Of a stretch of 64,000 nt of DNA, positions 31,021-42,529 are shown in pieces (the first letter of the stretch is position 1; every line of letters begins with the position of its first letter). The notes beneath the pieces were generated by a model. It ran no database searches. It was not told the origin of the DNA and saw nothing but the letters and a program-made list of their open reading frames with translations. Made by a program: the position numbers and the translations under genes. The DNA comes from Adineta ricciae. Lineage: Eukaryota; Rotifera; Eurotatoria; Adinetida; Adinetidae. Location: NCBI GenBank assembly GCA_905250025.1, contig CAJNOJ010000274.1, positions 1 to 64,000 of the forward strand, read 5' to 3'.

Positions 31021-32744
31021 ATCAGAGTCGCACTCTTATTATCATCCTTCATCCACACTAAGATGTGTTTAAAAAAGTTTTTGCCAATAAATAGATGTAC
31101 ACGCGCAGACATAAGAAAAATCTTCATATTTTTATCGGGCACTGCCAAACAAACCAACAGGTTTCCCAGCAGCTTTTCTCATGAAACTGAAATTTTGATT
31201 ATAATTCCGTACGGCTTGTCGGCACCATTATCAGTTCAGTATTGCTATTTACGAAAACTAATCGATGGCAATAAAGAACGTACTATAAATCTTGGAACCT
31301 CTACAGGAATTGTTTTTTTTTGTATTATAGTAACTCAAAAGCGCTGACATTCTGGCATTCTATTCCTAAAAAGTAGATCACTATTATTGCGGAGTTTTCT
31401 ATTTTTGTCCTCATCATAAGCGAGATACAGCTGCGATAAAAAAACTTAGAAATTTTGTTGTAGAAACTGTATTTGTTTATATATGTTACTTTAAAGATGT
31501 TTTATATCTTGTCTGATAGCCCATGGTGAGTAGTATCGTACAATATATTGCAATCTTTTACTCATATCTCTCGACAAGGAGAAAAGATAAAACCTGTTTT
31601 TACTGACTATCAAAAAATTGGTCACAACATTATAAATTCAAGTATTTTGTGTACTTTTAATTGGAGAAAAGGACGAACTGTTTTCCGCTAAAACTCATCT
31701 CAACGCTCAGTATACATCAGCGGTAGTAGACTGTACACATCAATGTTAATAAAAGTACCCACTCTCACGTTAGTTCTAATTTGTAATATGTTCTGAAAAG
31801 CAATCACTTTTATTTCGCTTAAAAACATTCGATTATCCTCTCGAATATATTGATCAATGCTTTTCTCATCGGTTCACAGGCCGCATTGGATCGATTTTTT
31901 TTATTTCGGTAGTTAACTGAATTTGTTTATGCTAATTAAGTAATATCATGATCATGATGTACAACCCATGGTAAAATGCATTTATTAAAGCTCACCATAG
32001 GAATTCATAGTAGGTCTTGTTTATGTAGCACAATACTAAGATCGACTTTTCAGTCGTCTTGCGTCGACAAGGGAACGTTTTGTATAAAAATAATAATTTT
32101 GTTCAAGTTTTTTTTAACTACAGCTGTATATAAGTTAATATTCTAGGAATGTTGTTTTTCTTATCTTCTAAATTAGGGTCACACATCGTATCATGCACGC
32201 TAATAAAAAATGTGTGCATACTTTCTTCTAACAACCGATTCACCAGCAAATCAGTCCAAGTTGGTCTTGTAGATGAGTTCAGTTGGCTGAATGAAGGAGC
32301 AAATCATATACCAAACAAGTTTCAATAATCCTCCCGTCACCCTCACTCTCAAGAAAAATTGACAATGAACAAATACAAACGGACCGATTCAATTATGACG
32401 TAGACATAATGTCGGTTCATTATTATATTGCTTCAATACGTGAAGTAGTTCATTACTGTCGCCGTCCTCCTCTTAAGACGGCAAATTTTTCATCAGTAGT
32501 CGAGGATATCTTGCGATACAATAGAAAATTTATATTCACCAGTCAGTATGGTTGTACGAAAAATTTTATTTTTTTATCTTTTGTATTCAACTCGACCGAA
32601 AAATCGATGCAATACAGATTGGTTTATTTAATAAATATACCATATCATATCATTCGAGTTGGCTTTTACCAATCGGATTTCCTTTTTTACCTGTTAATGG
32701 AATCGCTGCAAATTTGAGAATATACTATTTAAAAGAAGTCAACC
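31021..32744. other. Intergenic region with haplotype-specific insert
   Basis: AT-rich, no gene recognised. Bases 31897-32390 have no counterpart in the P copy. The rest aligns to 55211-56330 with further indels. Confidence 0.5.
31897..32390. other. About 490-bp presence/absence segment (only in haplotype Q)
   Basis: In the P copy the flanks meet directly (GGATCGATTCAATTATGACG, about 56240). In Q they are separated by about 490 bp, with CGATT at both borders. The segment shows no open frame and no evident terminal inverted repeats. It could be an insertion with a 5-bp target duplication or a microhomology-mediated deletion in P. Confidence 0.55.
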
Positions 32745-32748
32745 CTCG

Positions 32749-33108
32749 ATGGTTTGTCATTTAATGTGTCATAATAATGGACAGTGGTTGTCATATGTTA
32801 ACATTGACAAATTCTTCTGTTTTCGCCATTTGAAATGGACTAGTGAACACTTTGACATCGCAGTCAAGTCTAATGATTGTTCTAATGGTTCAGTTTCCGT
32901 TGAGAGACGATGCATTTTGCCGTGGGTTTGTCCAAACACTAGTCAATGGATAGCGATTGATGATAACGAGATCAAATCCTCTCAATTTGTACGGACCTGT
33001 TCTGATGGAAGTTATCGTTTATCGTGTAACCCTGATGGCCAGAAAGTCGAGATTCATTTAAGTAGTAAGATCGAACCTCCGTCACATATTTATTCATCAG
33101 ATTCATAG
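32749..33108 (+). pseudogene. EGF-like N-terminal remnant of a 7TM gene (only in haplotype Q)
   Basis: Open for about 119 codons. CHNNGQWLSYVN, FFCFRHLKWTSEHFDI and later cysteines resemble a degraded EGF-like module (C-x-N-G-x-W ... F-x-C-x-C-x-x-x-W-x-G-x-x-C), with some cysteines replaced. It lies upstream of the decayed 7TM sequence at 33286-34490 on the same strand and is probably part of the same former gene. The corresponding P interval is replaced by about 230 bp of unrelated sequence. Confidence 0.45.
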
Positions 33109-33285
33109 GAGTCTGAATAACTGGAGAACGAATGTTCTAATTAAAAAGTTGTTTCATAATTAAAAGCAAATTATGATTTATACAGATAAAACCATTTCGA
33201 TGCTCTTTCTTCAGTTTTCAACAGACCACTATTATTTTGCCTTATAGTGTGAAAGGATGAATATAAGTCAACTTATACTCAAACA

Positions 33286-34490
33286 TTGATAACACACAAT
33301 CAACGATGTCTATACGTGAATGAATTGTTCAATTCATCGATATTATGCATGCTGCGTGTACAGCGAATCAAATATTATCACATACCGTGTAAAAATCGCG
33401 AGAAACTAGTGTTTTTTATGATGAAATCTACATGTGTCTACGTACCCGAGATAATTATTCGAATTGTTTTGATTTCAATCGTAAAATCACATTTGAATGT
33501 CGACTGAATGTTTTTTCTGAGAACAACGGTATGTGCTATCAGGATGACATCACATGTCCGTCAAGTTCCATGTGCATCTGCTCCGATTGTTAGTTTGGTA
33601 CGCGATGTGAATTCTACGCGAAAAGCTTCGATTTGACATTAGATGGTACACTTCACTGTGAAATTCAACGTGGTTCGCACTTTCTCAACAAACATTAGCG
33701 ATTAAAGTCAGCCCTGGAACGGCGCTCTCCATGTTTTTACTTGGTTTATTCAATGGGATCTGCTCGTTTTTAACATTTGGTCGGCACAAATCACATCACA
33801 ACATGTTGGCTGCGGAATATATTTATTTGTGTCATCAGTGACAACAATATTTCCAATGATATTCTTCTTAATAAAATATCTATTCGTTCTTTTGTCATAA
33901 ATGGATTTGATTCGCAATCGTGTTGCTCTGCAATTGCATTGTAAATTGATTTACTTGGACAGTTGATTGGATGTGCTTACTCGGTGTTTAGTGGTATAGG
34001 TTTCAATAAAAAACAAAGTAAATACTTAGCAAAACGAATCATAATCCTTTCTTGGATGAATATTTAATTATCAATTGTCCACGAATCAATCTATCGTGAA
34101 CTCTACGATGATCACGACGAGAATCGTATGTGGTGTGCTACATACTATTCGAACTTTGTTCAAAGTTATAATTCAGTGATAATATTTCTTCATTTCTTGA
34201 TTCCATTTTTGGTGAATTTCTTTTCGGTATTGTACATCATAATAATGACAGAACGTCGACGTAAATCGAGTCAGTCGAAATGAATAGCTCTACAGCATCT
34301 TGTCAAACAGATTCCAGAGTACAAGCAAATTATCATCACTCCGATACTCCTTGTTATTTTATCACTGCCACGTTTGATTATGTCATTATTAATAACCTGT
34401 ATCAATCCATCGAGAAACTCATCGCTATTTCCAATCGCTTATTTAGCTTCGTTTTTGTCCTGACATCTGACTTATATTTCAAATAACGTT
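33286..34490 (+). pseudogene. Decayed EGF/7TM receptor pseudogene, haplotype Q
   Basis: Pieces in different frames spell an EGF-like tail (GMCYQDDITCPSSSMCICSD, FGTRCEFYAKSF) and then 7TM helices (MFLLGLFNGICSFLTFGRH; later FNKKQSKYLAKRI, IIFLHFLIPFLVNFFSVLYI, ILLVILSLPRLIMSL). Frames are interrupted by several indels and stops, including an in-frame TAA at 34065-34067 that is also present in the P copy. It is therefore a pseudogene of a receptor with extracellular EGF-like and class A-like 7TM parts, a combination I associate with bdelloid genomes. Confidence 0.68.
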
Positions 34491-35045
34491 AAGGATGAAT
34501 TCAATTCTGTTTTAAACAATGGAGACGATGAGAGAATAATCACTTGTTGTGCGGATACAAGTAGAACAATAATGAACGTCATGATTAATGTTTTTTCTTT
34601 ATTATAACGAATGCTTTCGATGTGATCCTCTTCTTTATGGAACGCTAGGCAACTTTTGACGGTCTAGAATTGCAATTCATTTCAGACTGGTGATGTTCAA
34701 ATAGAGGAGGAAAAGACTTTGTCATGTTTCTACGGGATCAGATACGATAGCCTGCAAATTGAATTGAAATATGTGAGAAACTGCCACGCCCACGATCTCA
34801 GTCAGTTATAATTCTTCGGCTCGTAAATTGCATCATATATGATATGAAAATTGAGAGAAAAAAGGTAGTCAACATAAATCGAAGAAAAATATAAACATGT
34901 TTCGCGATGGTTGACTGATTTTCTTTTCTATTGACGTTTGAGTCAATGGACATACAAGCCGAAATGCGTATTTCTACTTATAAATAAAGGTAAAATATCG
35001 CTTGTTGTCATTTATAATTTCATTCATCGAATAGTACACAAAACA
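34491..35045. other. Intergenic region upstream of Gly/Tyr-rich gene
   Basis: 555 bp, well conserved with 57846-58399. The last ~150 bp are almost identical between haplotypes and probably contain the promoter. No other feature is seen. Confidence 0.45.
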
Positions 35046-35337
35046 ATGTATGGTAGACACGGTTACGGTGGATATCCCTCAAGTTATGGTACGTCATTTT
35101 CAGAAGCAAGAAGCGATGCGTGGATTAATGCAAATATCCCAGGAGGAGTGAACAGTAAGTATCGGACATTTCTCGTGAAAAAATAAGTACGAATGAGTCT
35201 GGTCGATTTTAGGTGTTCTCGGTGAACGATTGGATAACTTTATGGGCGGAAATCCAAATCCAACATTTGGTCAAGTGTACGGTGGCGAATTTGGTGTAAA
35301 TGGTTACGGAGGTGGATATGGTTATTCAAGATGGTAA
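35046..35337 (+). CDS. Gly/Tyr-rich small protein, 77 aa, 2 exons, haplotype Q
   Basis: Exons 35046-35154 and 35213-35337 (58-nt intron) give 78 codons. The product starts MYGRHGYGGYPSSYGTSF and ends NGYGGGYGYSRW, with a central amphipathic part (EARSDAWINANIPGG, then VLGERLDNFMGGNPNPTFGQ). There is no signal peptide. It is not recognised; Gly/Tyr-rich tails occur in structural, RNA-binding and stress proteins, but the central part matches none I know. Splice sites, length and tail are identical in the P copy (58400-58691), with about one residue changed, which argues for purifying selection. Confidence 0.72.
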
Positions 35338-35756
35338 ACAACTTCATCTTATTCAAACTATCGTTTGACTCTTTTTTTCGCAATTAATGTTCACATATGA
35401 AAAACTAAAAATCTATCTTTGAAATTCTAATCTAAACTCTTTTCTAAAACTTAACTCATTCATTGCAATATACAATTATAAACTCGAATATAGATGATGG
35501 AATATTAAAAATACGATGTATATTTTCTTTACTGATAGAACTATTAGTGATGTGAGGGTAATGATGGCGAAAACCTTTGTCTGCTGAAGACGTTAAAATC
35601 TTGAGATAAGGTTCGTTTTTTTTACTTTCGCAGTGCAAGACTTTTGCATTTCTTCACTACTTCAGGTATTGACATTAGGCATATCATTGATAGAATCAAT
35701 GGTATAATCTAAATATTAAAAAAATCCTATCTGTTTGTTCTAAAAGAAAATTTGGA

Positions 35757-36035
35757 TCAATATAGTTTTTGTCCAAGTTGAATGACTACGACGGGGATAC
35801 AAATGACTAGATATATAAACGAGATCATTTTCAATTGCAATCCCATTTTCCTATGCCGATGCCAAGTATTCTGTGTCCGATCAATAGCGGTCATATCGTG
35901 ATAAATAACATGATCAAAAAGAAAACTATTGAAGATTAAAATGGTAACAACTAGCCAAATTATATTGGAAAAAAAAGATCGACGACATCCAACTTGCGAA
36001 TAAATAGCACGGTAAACCACATGTCGACGAATCAT
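35757..36035 (-). pseudogene. 7TM receptor fragment (C-terminal helices), haplotype Q
   Basis: The minus-strand frame encodes two hydrophobic helices (WLVVTILIFNSFLF; MGLQLKMISFIYLVICIPVV) separated by a basic loop (RTQNTWHRHRK), like TM5-TM6 of class A receptors. The upstream part visible in the P copy (to about 59440) is missing, because homology between haplotypes ends here. Incomplete and probably non-functional. Confidence 0.5.
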
Positions 36036-36493
36036 TCACCTATGTAAACGAAAACGAGTTTTATCCAACTTGAATATAAACTCGCTCCTCCTAAACTAGA
36101 CATTTAATTTAAGAATCTTTTGAAATGTCACGAGTTCCAGCAGTTTCACGTTTTTTACATGCTACTGGAATCTGACTGGTCATCTCTATTTGTTCATGAC
36201 AGCCTCCGCCGACACTTTGCACTACATCGCTAATCAAATCTACATCTATGAGTGGGGTGGCACAATTCTCCTATAGGTCCCTTTGACAATCTAATCAACA
36301 TCATTCTCTTTGTAACTCGCTTGAAAGATAGTGTCTGTATTTGTTGGTTGCAGAGATATTCGATATAGACTATTCATAAGGTGCATCAGGCTTAGTTTCT
36401 CTTGCAATACTTTGTCTAAGCGCACAATCGGTCGGTACTTTTTTCACGTCTTCAATCGCTGCAGCCATCTTCGTTTGCGCTGCACAAACTATT
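36036..36493. other. Haplotype-specific sequence before the scaffold gap
   Basis: No homology to the P copy beyond about 59.3 kb. A minus frame (ending PTDCALRQSIARETKPDAPY) reads like coding sequence, but I cannot assign it and it runs into the adjacent dispersed repeat. Confidence 0.4.
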
Positions 36494-36656
36494 GGGTGTT
36501 TCCATGGGAAACCACCAGGTCCATTCGGCGACCAGCTCCGATTTTGACGAAACTTTTTGGGTTTGTAGAGCTTTTCAAGCTGAGCATTTTGATATAAAAA
36601 TTTTTTCGATTTGACCTTTCTTTCGAGGAGATATAGATGAAATACGAAGAGCACGC
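36494..36656 (-). repeat. Dispersed repeat copy next to the N gap
   Basis: About 160 bp whose reverse complement is roughly 90% identical to 62809-62969 (shared CTATATCTCCTCGAAAGAAA and TTTCCCATGGAAACACCC). Probably part of a longer interspersed repeat. It lies only 10 bases from the gap. Confidence 0.75.
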
Positions 36657-36665
36657 TTTTTGCTG

Positions 36666-36714
36666 NNNNNNNNNNNNNNNNNNNNNNNNNNNNNNNNNNN
36701 NNNNNNNNNNNNNN
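36666..36714. other. Scaffold gap (49 N)
   Basis: A run of 49 N that separates haplotype-Q sequence from the return of haplotype P inside the hydrolase gene. Confidence 0.98.
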
Positions 36715-36941
36715 CCAGGAAGTGTAGGAGCAATGAAATGATACCCTATATCTTGGTAAAGCTTTGTTTCAATCGATGAGTCACCCACACCGAATACTCC
36801 ATGAAAGAAGATGATAATTTTATCACTACTTGTGTCACCTGTTTCAGTATATGCTAATTGTCGACCATCGGAAAGCGTTACATACTTCTCGTCAGGAAGT
36901 CGAAGGTCGTTAGAAACTGAAGATGCATCTGATGGATTCAT
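36715..36941 (-). CDS. Alpha/beta-hydrolase N-terminal fragment, haplotype P
   Basis: The first ~75 codons (MNPSDASS to about FIAPTLPG) of the hydrolase, cut by the N gap. Bases 36715-36958 are identical to 8604-8847, so this is the same stretch of the P gene assembled twice rather than a third gene. Confidence 0.85.
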
Positions 36942-37540
36942 TTTCGAGTGATTTAAGCAACTAAAGATACAAAAAAGCAGAGTAGTGTCATGAAAATCTC
37001 AATGACTATCATCTCATAGTTGCACTCATGATCGTGTTTGAGAAAAATAACGTCTAAAAGAATAGTTAAAACGGTCTATACTTAGGAACTGGAAGTTATT
37101 GACGAAAACGCTAGCAGATGAAGAAATGCAAAAAGAAGTAAATGAGTTTTGTATTACGCGTTAAACTGCGTCACACAAAATAAAATCACTGTCTAGCGTC
37201 GAATTTGTTTGAACGAAAATTGTTAATCTTGATGTATTCGATAAAGTGAAAGGAATATAATATAATTGATGGCGCAATATTACTGACACGTTGGCAATAA
37301 TGACGGAGAAAAGAGAAAGAAAGAAAAAGTCAGACACGTGTCTCAGCGATGTCGCACATGCGCAACTGTCATCTATACAGATTTTAGTTTTCTCCACAAG
37401 CTCTTTTGATCGGAATAATTTCGATTGCGAATGCACGGATACGATAGATACAATCAAAAAATTCTGAGGAATTCTATAACGTGTCAAAGTTATTCTGTAT
37501 TCTTGTTGTCTTTGATTTCGTCAATACAGTAAAAAATAAC
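36942..37540. other. Intergenic, haplotype P counterpart of 12434-13023
   Basis: About 600 bp, similar to the Q copy with minor indels. No gene is recognised; probably hydrolase promoter and phosphoesterase 3' UTR. Confidence 0.45.
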
Positions 37541-38182
37541 TTAGCCGAGATGTTCAATAGTTCCTACTCCATTTTCATCGATCGATATTTTGAATTTCAA
37601 CGGATCATTCAACGGTTGAGATGGAGACATAGGTGAAGATGCTGCATTGACAAGTAGAACTCCAGCTTCTTGCTGATATACCCCATAATCAGCATGAATG
37701 TGACCGAAAACTGACAGTAGAGGTCTGACTTTATCTAATCTTGACTTTAATTTAAATTCTAAATCAGAATGTGAATCATTATGTGCAAAGGGTGGATTAT
37801 GAGTGATAACAATATGAGAATTCAATGGAATATCTGACCAAGATGAGTCACCTACGGGACGCCATGATACACCATAGATTCGAAGGCAGTTATCAATGAT
37901 AATCTCTTTGTTTTTCAACACGATTCCATAGTTAAGATCTACGTTTGTGATAGTTTCATGATTTCCACCAACAACTAATTTATAACGAAATGGGAGCTCT
38001 TTTAACCATTGATCAAAATCTTCAAATGGTTGAGCACCACGACTGAAGTTGGTCATATCACCAGCATGAATAAGAATATCACCGGAATGAGTAGTTTTTA
38101 ATCGATCGCTGAGTTGGCGATGCTTTTGATGTGTATCACTAACACAAACGACTATCCAAGATTTTGTAGAAGATGACGACAT
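37541..38182 (-). CDS. Calcineurin-like metallophosphoesterase (MPPED1/2 type), haplotype P, 213 aa
   Basis: Allele of 13024-13665. All metal-binding blocks (SDTHQKH, HAGDMTNF, GGNHE, ITHNPP, GHIHADYG) are unchanged. Differences are peripheral: MSSSSTK for MLSSSTK, VSWRP for VPWRP, PPFAHNDSHS for PPYAHNDSHP, and final HLG for HLV. Single exon, same neighbours and spacing as in Q. Confidence 0.88.
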   Translation of the reverse strand: MSSSSTKSWIVVCVSDTHQKHRQLSDRLKTTHSGDILIHAGDMTNFSRGAQPFEDFDQWLKELPFRYKLVVGGNHETITNVDLNYGIVLKNKEIIIDNCLRIYGVSWRPVGDSSWSDIPLNSHIVITHNPPFAHNDSHSDLEFKLKSRLDKVRPLLSVFGHIHADYGVYQQEAGVLLVNAASSPMSPSQPLNDPLKFKISIDENGVGTIEHLG

Positions 38183-38354
38183 TCTTGCGTATACTCACTT
38201 GACAGACAATTGACGAAAAACATTCTCTTTTAATGAATCACATATGGTGAATCATGGTGTAACATCCCACCAATCTTATTTCACCGTGAGAGCTAGACGT
38301 TTCTTGTGTCTTTTTGAAAATTATATAAAAAAGCTATGGTAAAAAGTCAATGGA

Positions 38355-40066
38355 TTACAACCACTTGTTTAAAATCGGAGTGACATCAACGTTGGTAGCA
38401 TTCAGAAAGAAAAGAGGAAACTGTTTCATAGAAAATGGAGTGATATACTGGTGGACTTCTGACCATTGCATCAGGTAGATTATACCATCACGAAGACTTC
38501 TACAATGGAAGCAATATACGGAATCAATCTCATTTTCTGTTCCACTTACTTCCGTTTCTGTGTTTTTGATTGAATAAATTCATCGACCTCTTTCGCTAGT
38601 AAAGCTCCTCGTGAAAATACGTTCGTACCTGTTCGAAAATCAGCTGAATATAGAGATGATGCGATCATCGACACATATTCCAATGACATGCGCTTTATAA
38701 ACAACGGCGTCGCATTAAAGTAATGTTCAAAACGATTTTTGATAAAATATTGTCGATATTCGTACGATTCATTTAATGGTAACACACTGGCCATGGCATC
38801 CATCGCTATGTATTGACCAAAGCCCTAAACAGCGTAAACATATATAGTACTCTCTCTACATACGATAAATACTTCATTAAACCATATGGTATCAATAACT
38901 GGTGTTAGTTCAAATGTGAATGGATAGTAAAATTTAGAAAATAATCGCTTTGGTATCCAGGCATGCTGGATATGATGTGCGAGATTATATTGGAAAATTT
39001 TGATTGTTTCTTGTGTACTGTTCCTGTTTATACCCGAACCATACTGAACATTGATTGTACAACTATTCAAATGTTCTATACTAAAACCGTAAGAATGTTG
39101 CTCATCCAATGGTTTAATCATTTCGATGGCCACTGTATAGAACAAAAATGGCATACTTCCATAGTATATCAATATATTTTGCATGGCAGATACACTCAAA
39201 TCAGCAACCATACTAACATTCAGATTATACGAATCTTCTGTATAAGCAACAACGTAAAATGGCAATATTTTGTGAGCATGCTCTTCTTTGTCGTAAAGGA
39301 TAGATAGAGAATGAAAACTCATATTTGGTCCCATATATATTTGGGAATCGGCTAAATGATAGTAATTTTTCGCTAGGCCATGCGCCTGTCCATATGGTAA
39401 TCGACTAGTTGGCGACAATGTTAAATGAATTGGCCAGTTCGATGGACTACGAACATTCAACATGATAGGAAAATGCTCCTTCTGATCCATTTGTTCCAAA
39501 TAACCAAAGACAGAATAGCCTAGGATGCCTATATATCGATCCAGTCGTATTTTTGATGCATCACCAGCACTCAGTATCCCTTGCTCATGTTTTATCAAAT
39601 CAATCGAATACGATATTGTTGATAGTGTTTCATTAGGTAAACATTCCACTGACCACCGTGGACCGCTAATAGATTCTTTTTTTACTGGAATGAAATTTCC
39701 GTTGAGATTGACGGCTGTTAAATTGTCGATGTAAAAATCATAGAATTCTAAATTGTAGCCAGAAGGAACAGAACGTGGCATTATGAATGCTTGTCTTCCA
39801 GTTAAATTAAACTCAGTCTTCTTGTGAGACATAAATTGAATATTAATATGGACAATTGTCGATCGAGTAGTATTATAAGATACAGTATACACTGCATAGA
39901 CAGTTGATGGATCGATGGATGTTGAAAATGAACACGTCGCAAATATTACAATCGATACTATCAGGAAAGACATACTGCGTTTATATTCGAATAGATTCAT
40001 ATGCGGTTTCAGAAAGAAAGCTGATGAAAACGATTTACTATCTGGAGTATAAACACAATTTTTCAT
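38355..40066 (-). CDS. M61-family peptidase homologue with HHIQH motif, haplotype P, ~537 aa
   Basis: Exons 40066-38873, 38824-38550 and 38499-38355, with the same exon lengths (1194, 275, 145) as the Q allele. LAHHIQHAWIPKRL, DTIWFNE|GFGQYIAM across the intron, and FSRGALLAKEVDEF are conserved, so loss of the catalytic glutamate is common to both haplotypes and not a sequencing error. The reading frame is intact throughout with mostly conservative changes, suggesting the altered protein is still maintained. Confidence 0.72.
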
Positions 40067-40265
40067 ATCAACATCGAGTATGCCACATTTTCTTCACTAG
40101 AAGCGAAAGCATGTGCGCAGCTTAGATATGACAAAGTTTCAACAGAATGAAAGAACGGTAAGACAGAAAAAGGATGTATGGGCGATTCAGCAGTAGAACG
40201 AATAGAGTGAATATGCTTGACGCAAGAGAAAAGACTTTATTTTGAAGTAAAAAATCGACGAGCAC

Positions 40266-41923
40266 TTATAATTTTATGCATCCACCGGATTTCTGATTAC
40301 ATCTTGTGCCGGTTGGACAGCAGTGTCGACCATCATCGCAACACACACCCTACAAAGAGATTGTCGATGATCGACCGGCAAGAACGAAACAAAATCTTAC
40401 ATTATGATGAGCACAGCAAGCATATTGATCATCGTGTGACTTGCAACAAGTTTGATTTGATGGACAAACAATATCTGACGATCCACATTGAGTAAAATCT
40501 TGATGTTTTTCTGCTGAGATAGTTGAATTCAATTGACATGTGAGTTGTTGTTCATCGCAAATATATTTAAATGGACAACACATCGAACCATTTGAACCAC
40601 AACAAACACCCTTGAATTGACTCTTGCTTTTTTTTCATCTAATTTAGATAAAAGAAGAACTTACTCGTGCGTATGGACAACATGAATAGGTGATTCCATC
40701 TTGATCTTTATTTGGACAACATGTAGAATTTAGCGAACATTTAGTTATTCCATCGGGACAGGTTTGTTCTTGGAAAGCGGTTAACAAAATCATTTTTTGA
40801 TTTGCAATTTCGGTGGCGTCGATTGCATCGAAATGTTTGATGCATCTTGAACCAGAGTCATCGCATGAAAAGCCATTTCCACAGCAATGAACTTTATCCG
40901 AACAACACGATGCTTGCTGATACGGACAACAACCGTAACTGCCATCTGTTAACTCACAACAGGTTGTATCCTCGGGACAAAAGGATTTTTCATCTAGAAA
41001 TCAACATAAATCAGACTTATTCGAAGGAGAAAAAAGGAAACTCACCAGGACATTGAATGGTTGATAATGAAAGTTTTGTTAAACTTCTATTGATTGGACG
41101 AGCTGCTTTTTTTGTAAACCATGGAATGGATATTCCTCGTTGACATTTATTATGTTCCACATCACATGTGTATCCATGTGGACAACAATGACTATGATCA
41201 CTGCAGCAAACCGCATCAGCTAAACATAAAAGAGAAGATGTTTTGTTCCGAACAATTCCAACGAAAACCTACGCAATGGACAGCAGCCATATTCACCGGA
41301 TTGTAATTCACAACAAGTTTCATCTACAATAAACGCTTTATTTTTGAAGTCGATCAATAAAGTATTCAAACCATCAGCACAAGACATTTCACCACCGGGA
41401 CACACGACACCATTGAGTTGATCAAATCCTTTTTGACATCGTCCATGTTCAACATCACATGTATAACCATTTGGACAGCAATGAAGGTGATCACTGCAGC
41501 ACACCGCACCAGCTATGAATGAATACGATTTCAAAAAGATTTCCATTTAATCAGAAAGAAAAACGTACGAATTGGACAGCAGCCATATTGGCCAGTAGAC
41601 AATTGACAACACGTTTCGCCATCAGGACAAGAACTAACAACAAATATTTGATCTTCATTTAAAATATCTTCTTTCATTTACCTTTGACCGTCTATTAAAA
41701 AAGGGAAAGAAAATATTTGCGTAAATGGAATTGAATGATTTTACCTGGACATGGAACTGATCCAACTTGATGTAGGTAAGATCCTAATGGAAACGTCCAC
41801 TAAATGATCGAAGAAATTTTTCGATAAATCATAGAAAAATGAAGATACAATTACATTATTCGCGCATCCATTTGACTGTGTAAAAATTAAAGTCAAAGAT
41901 AAGAGAAGAATAGTCGATTGCAT
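40266..41923 (-). CDS. Progranulin-like secreted protein, haplotype P
   Basis: Allele of 15869-17534, starting [20 protein letters not shown]. The same five paired-Cys modules are present ([18 protein letters not shown] and others) and the same exon layout. Changes are few, for example [16 protein letters not shown] for [16 protein letters not shown]. No frame disruption was seen in the segments read. Confidence 0.83.
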
Positions 41924-42232
41924 TCTCGTCGAACACTTTCTTTTATTAAACTGATCAGCGAACGATTTGTTTTCAGTTATTTCTCATACGTATAAAGAAC
42001 GTTTTCATAACCAGTGGAGGATAACGAATAAAAGATGTCGCTGGTTATTGAATATATTCAGAATAACGAATGTCAATAAAAACGAAAGAAAATGAATTCA
42101 GATGAAGACTCTTTTGTGCTCAGATTACATTTTTCGTATGTCTGCCTCTGCCTTTTCTTTTCAATCAAATCAAAAGAACTTATTTGCTTTGTTATAAGGC
42201 ACGAAGAAGCCGAATTTTTTATTGAAAAAAAA

Positions 42233-42529
42233 ATGAAGACGATTTTACTTCTCGCCGTAATTTTTTCCTTCTACATCGTCAACGTTCAATCTTTTGGCTG
42301 CGATTGTTCATGCTGTACGGGCTCCGGTTGTTCATTAGTTTATCTGGGTACGCTTAAAGTTCCAACATGTGCAAGTACAACATGTACAGATGCATGTAAA
42401 GCATCGTACACACAATGTTTGCTTGGATCATCAAGTGCTGTTTGTTCTGGAAAGATTATTTTCGACTTTTATACAAATCTATTTATCATCATTTCAACAT
42501 TTATATTCGTTTTATTTCTCAACAAATAA
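42233..42529 (+). CDS. Small Cys-rich secreted or anchored protein, haplotype P, 98 aa
   Basis: Allele of 17844-18140: MKTILLLAVIFSFYIVNVQS signal peptide, identical cysteine domain, and a hydrophobic C-terminus ending IFVLFLNK (FL for IL). The mature part is unchanged at protein level although the DNA differs at several third positions. Confidence 0.7.
   Translation: MKTILLLAVIFSFYIVNVQSFGCDCSCCTGSGCSLVYLGTLKVPTCASTTCTDACKASYTQCLLGSSSAVCSGKIIFDFYTNLFIIISTFIFVLFLNK

Noticed and set aside
36370..36654. Minus ORF reading through the dispersed repeat (LYLLERKVKSKKFLYQ region)
   Set aside because: The same peptide appears at 62818-62983 only because the DNA repeat is shared; flanking frames differ and no domain is present.
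36600..36720. Bdelloid telomeric repeats at the gap, implying a chromosome end
   Set aside because: No short G-rich telomere-like array is visible near the gap; the gap adjoins an interspersed repeat instead.
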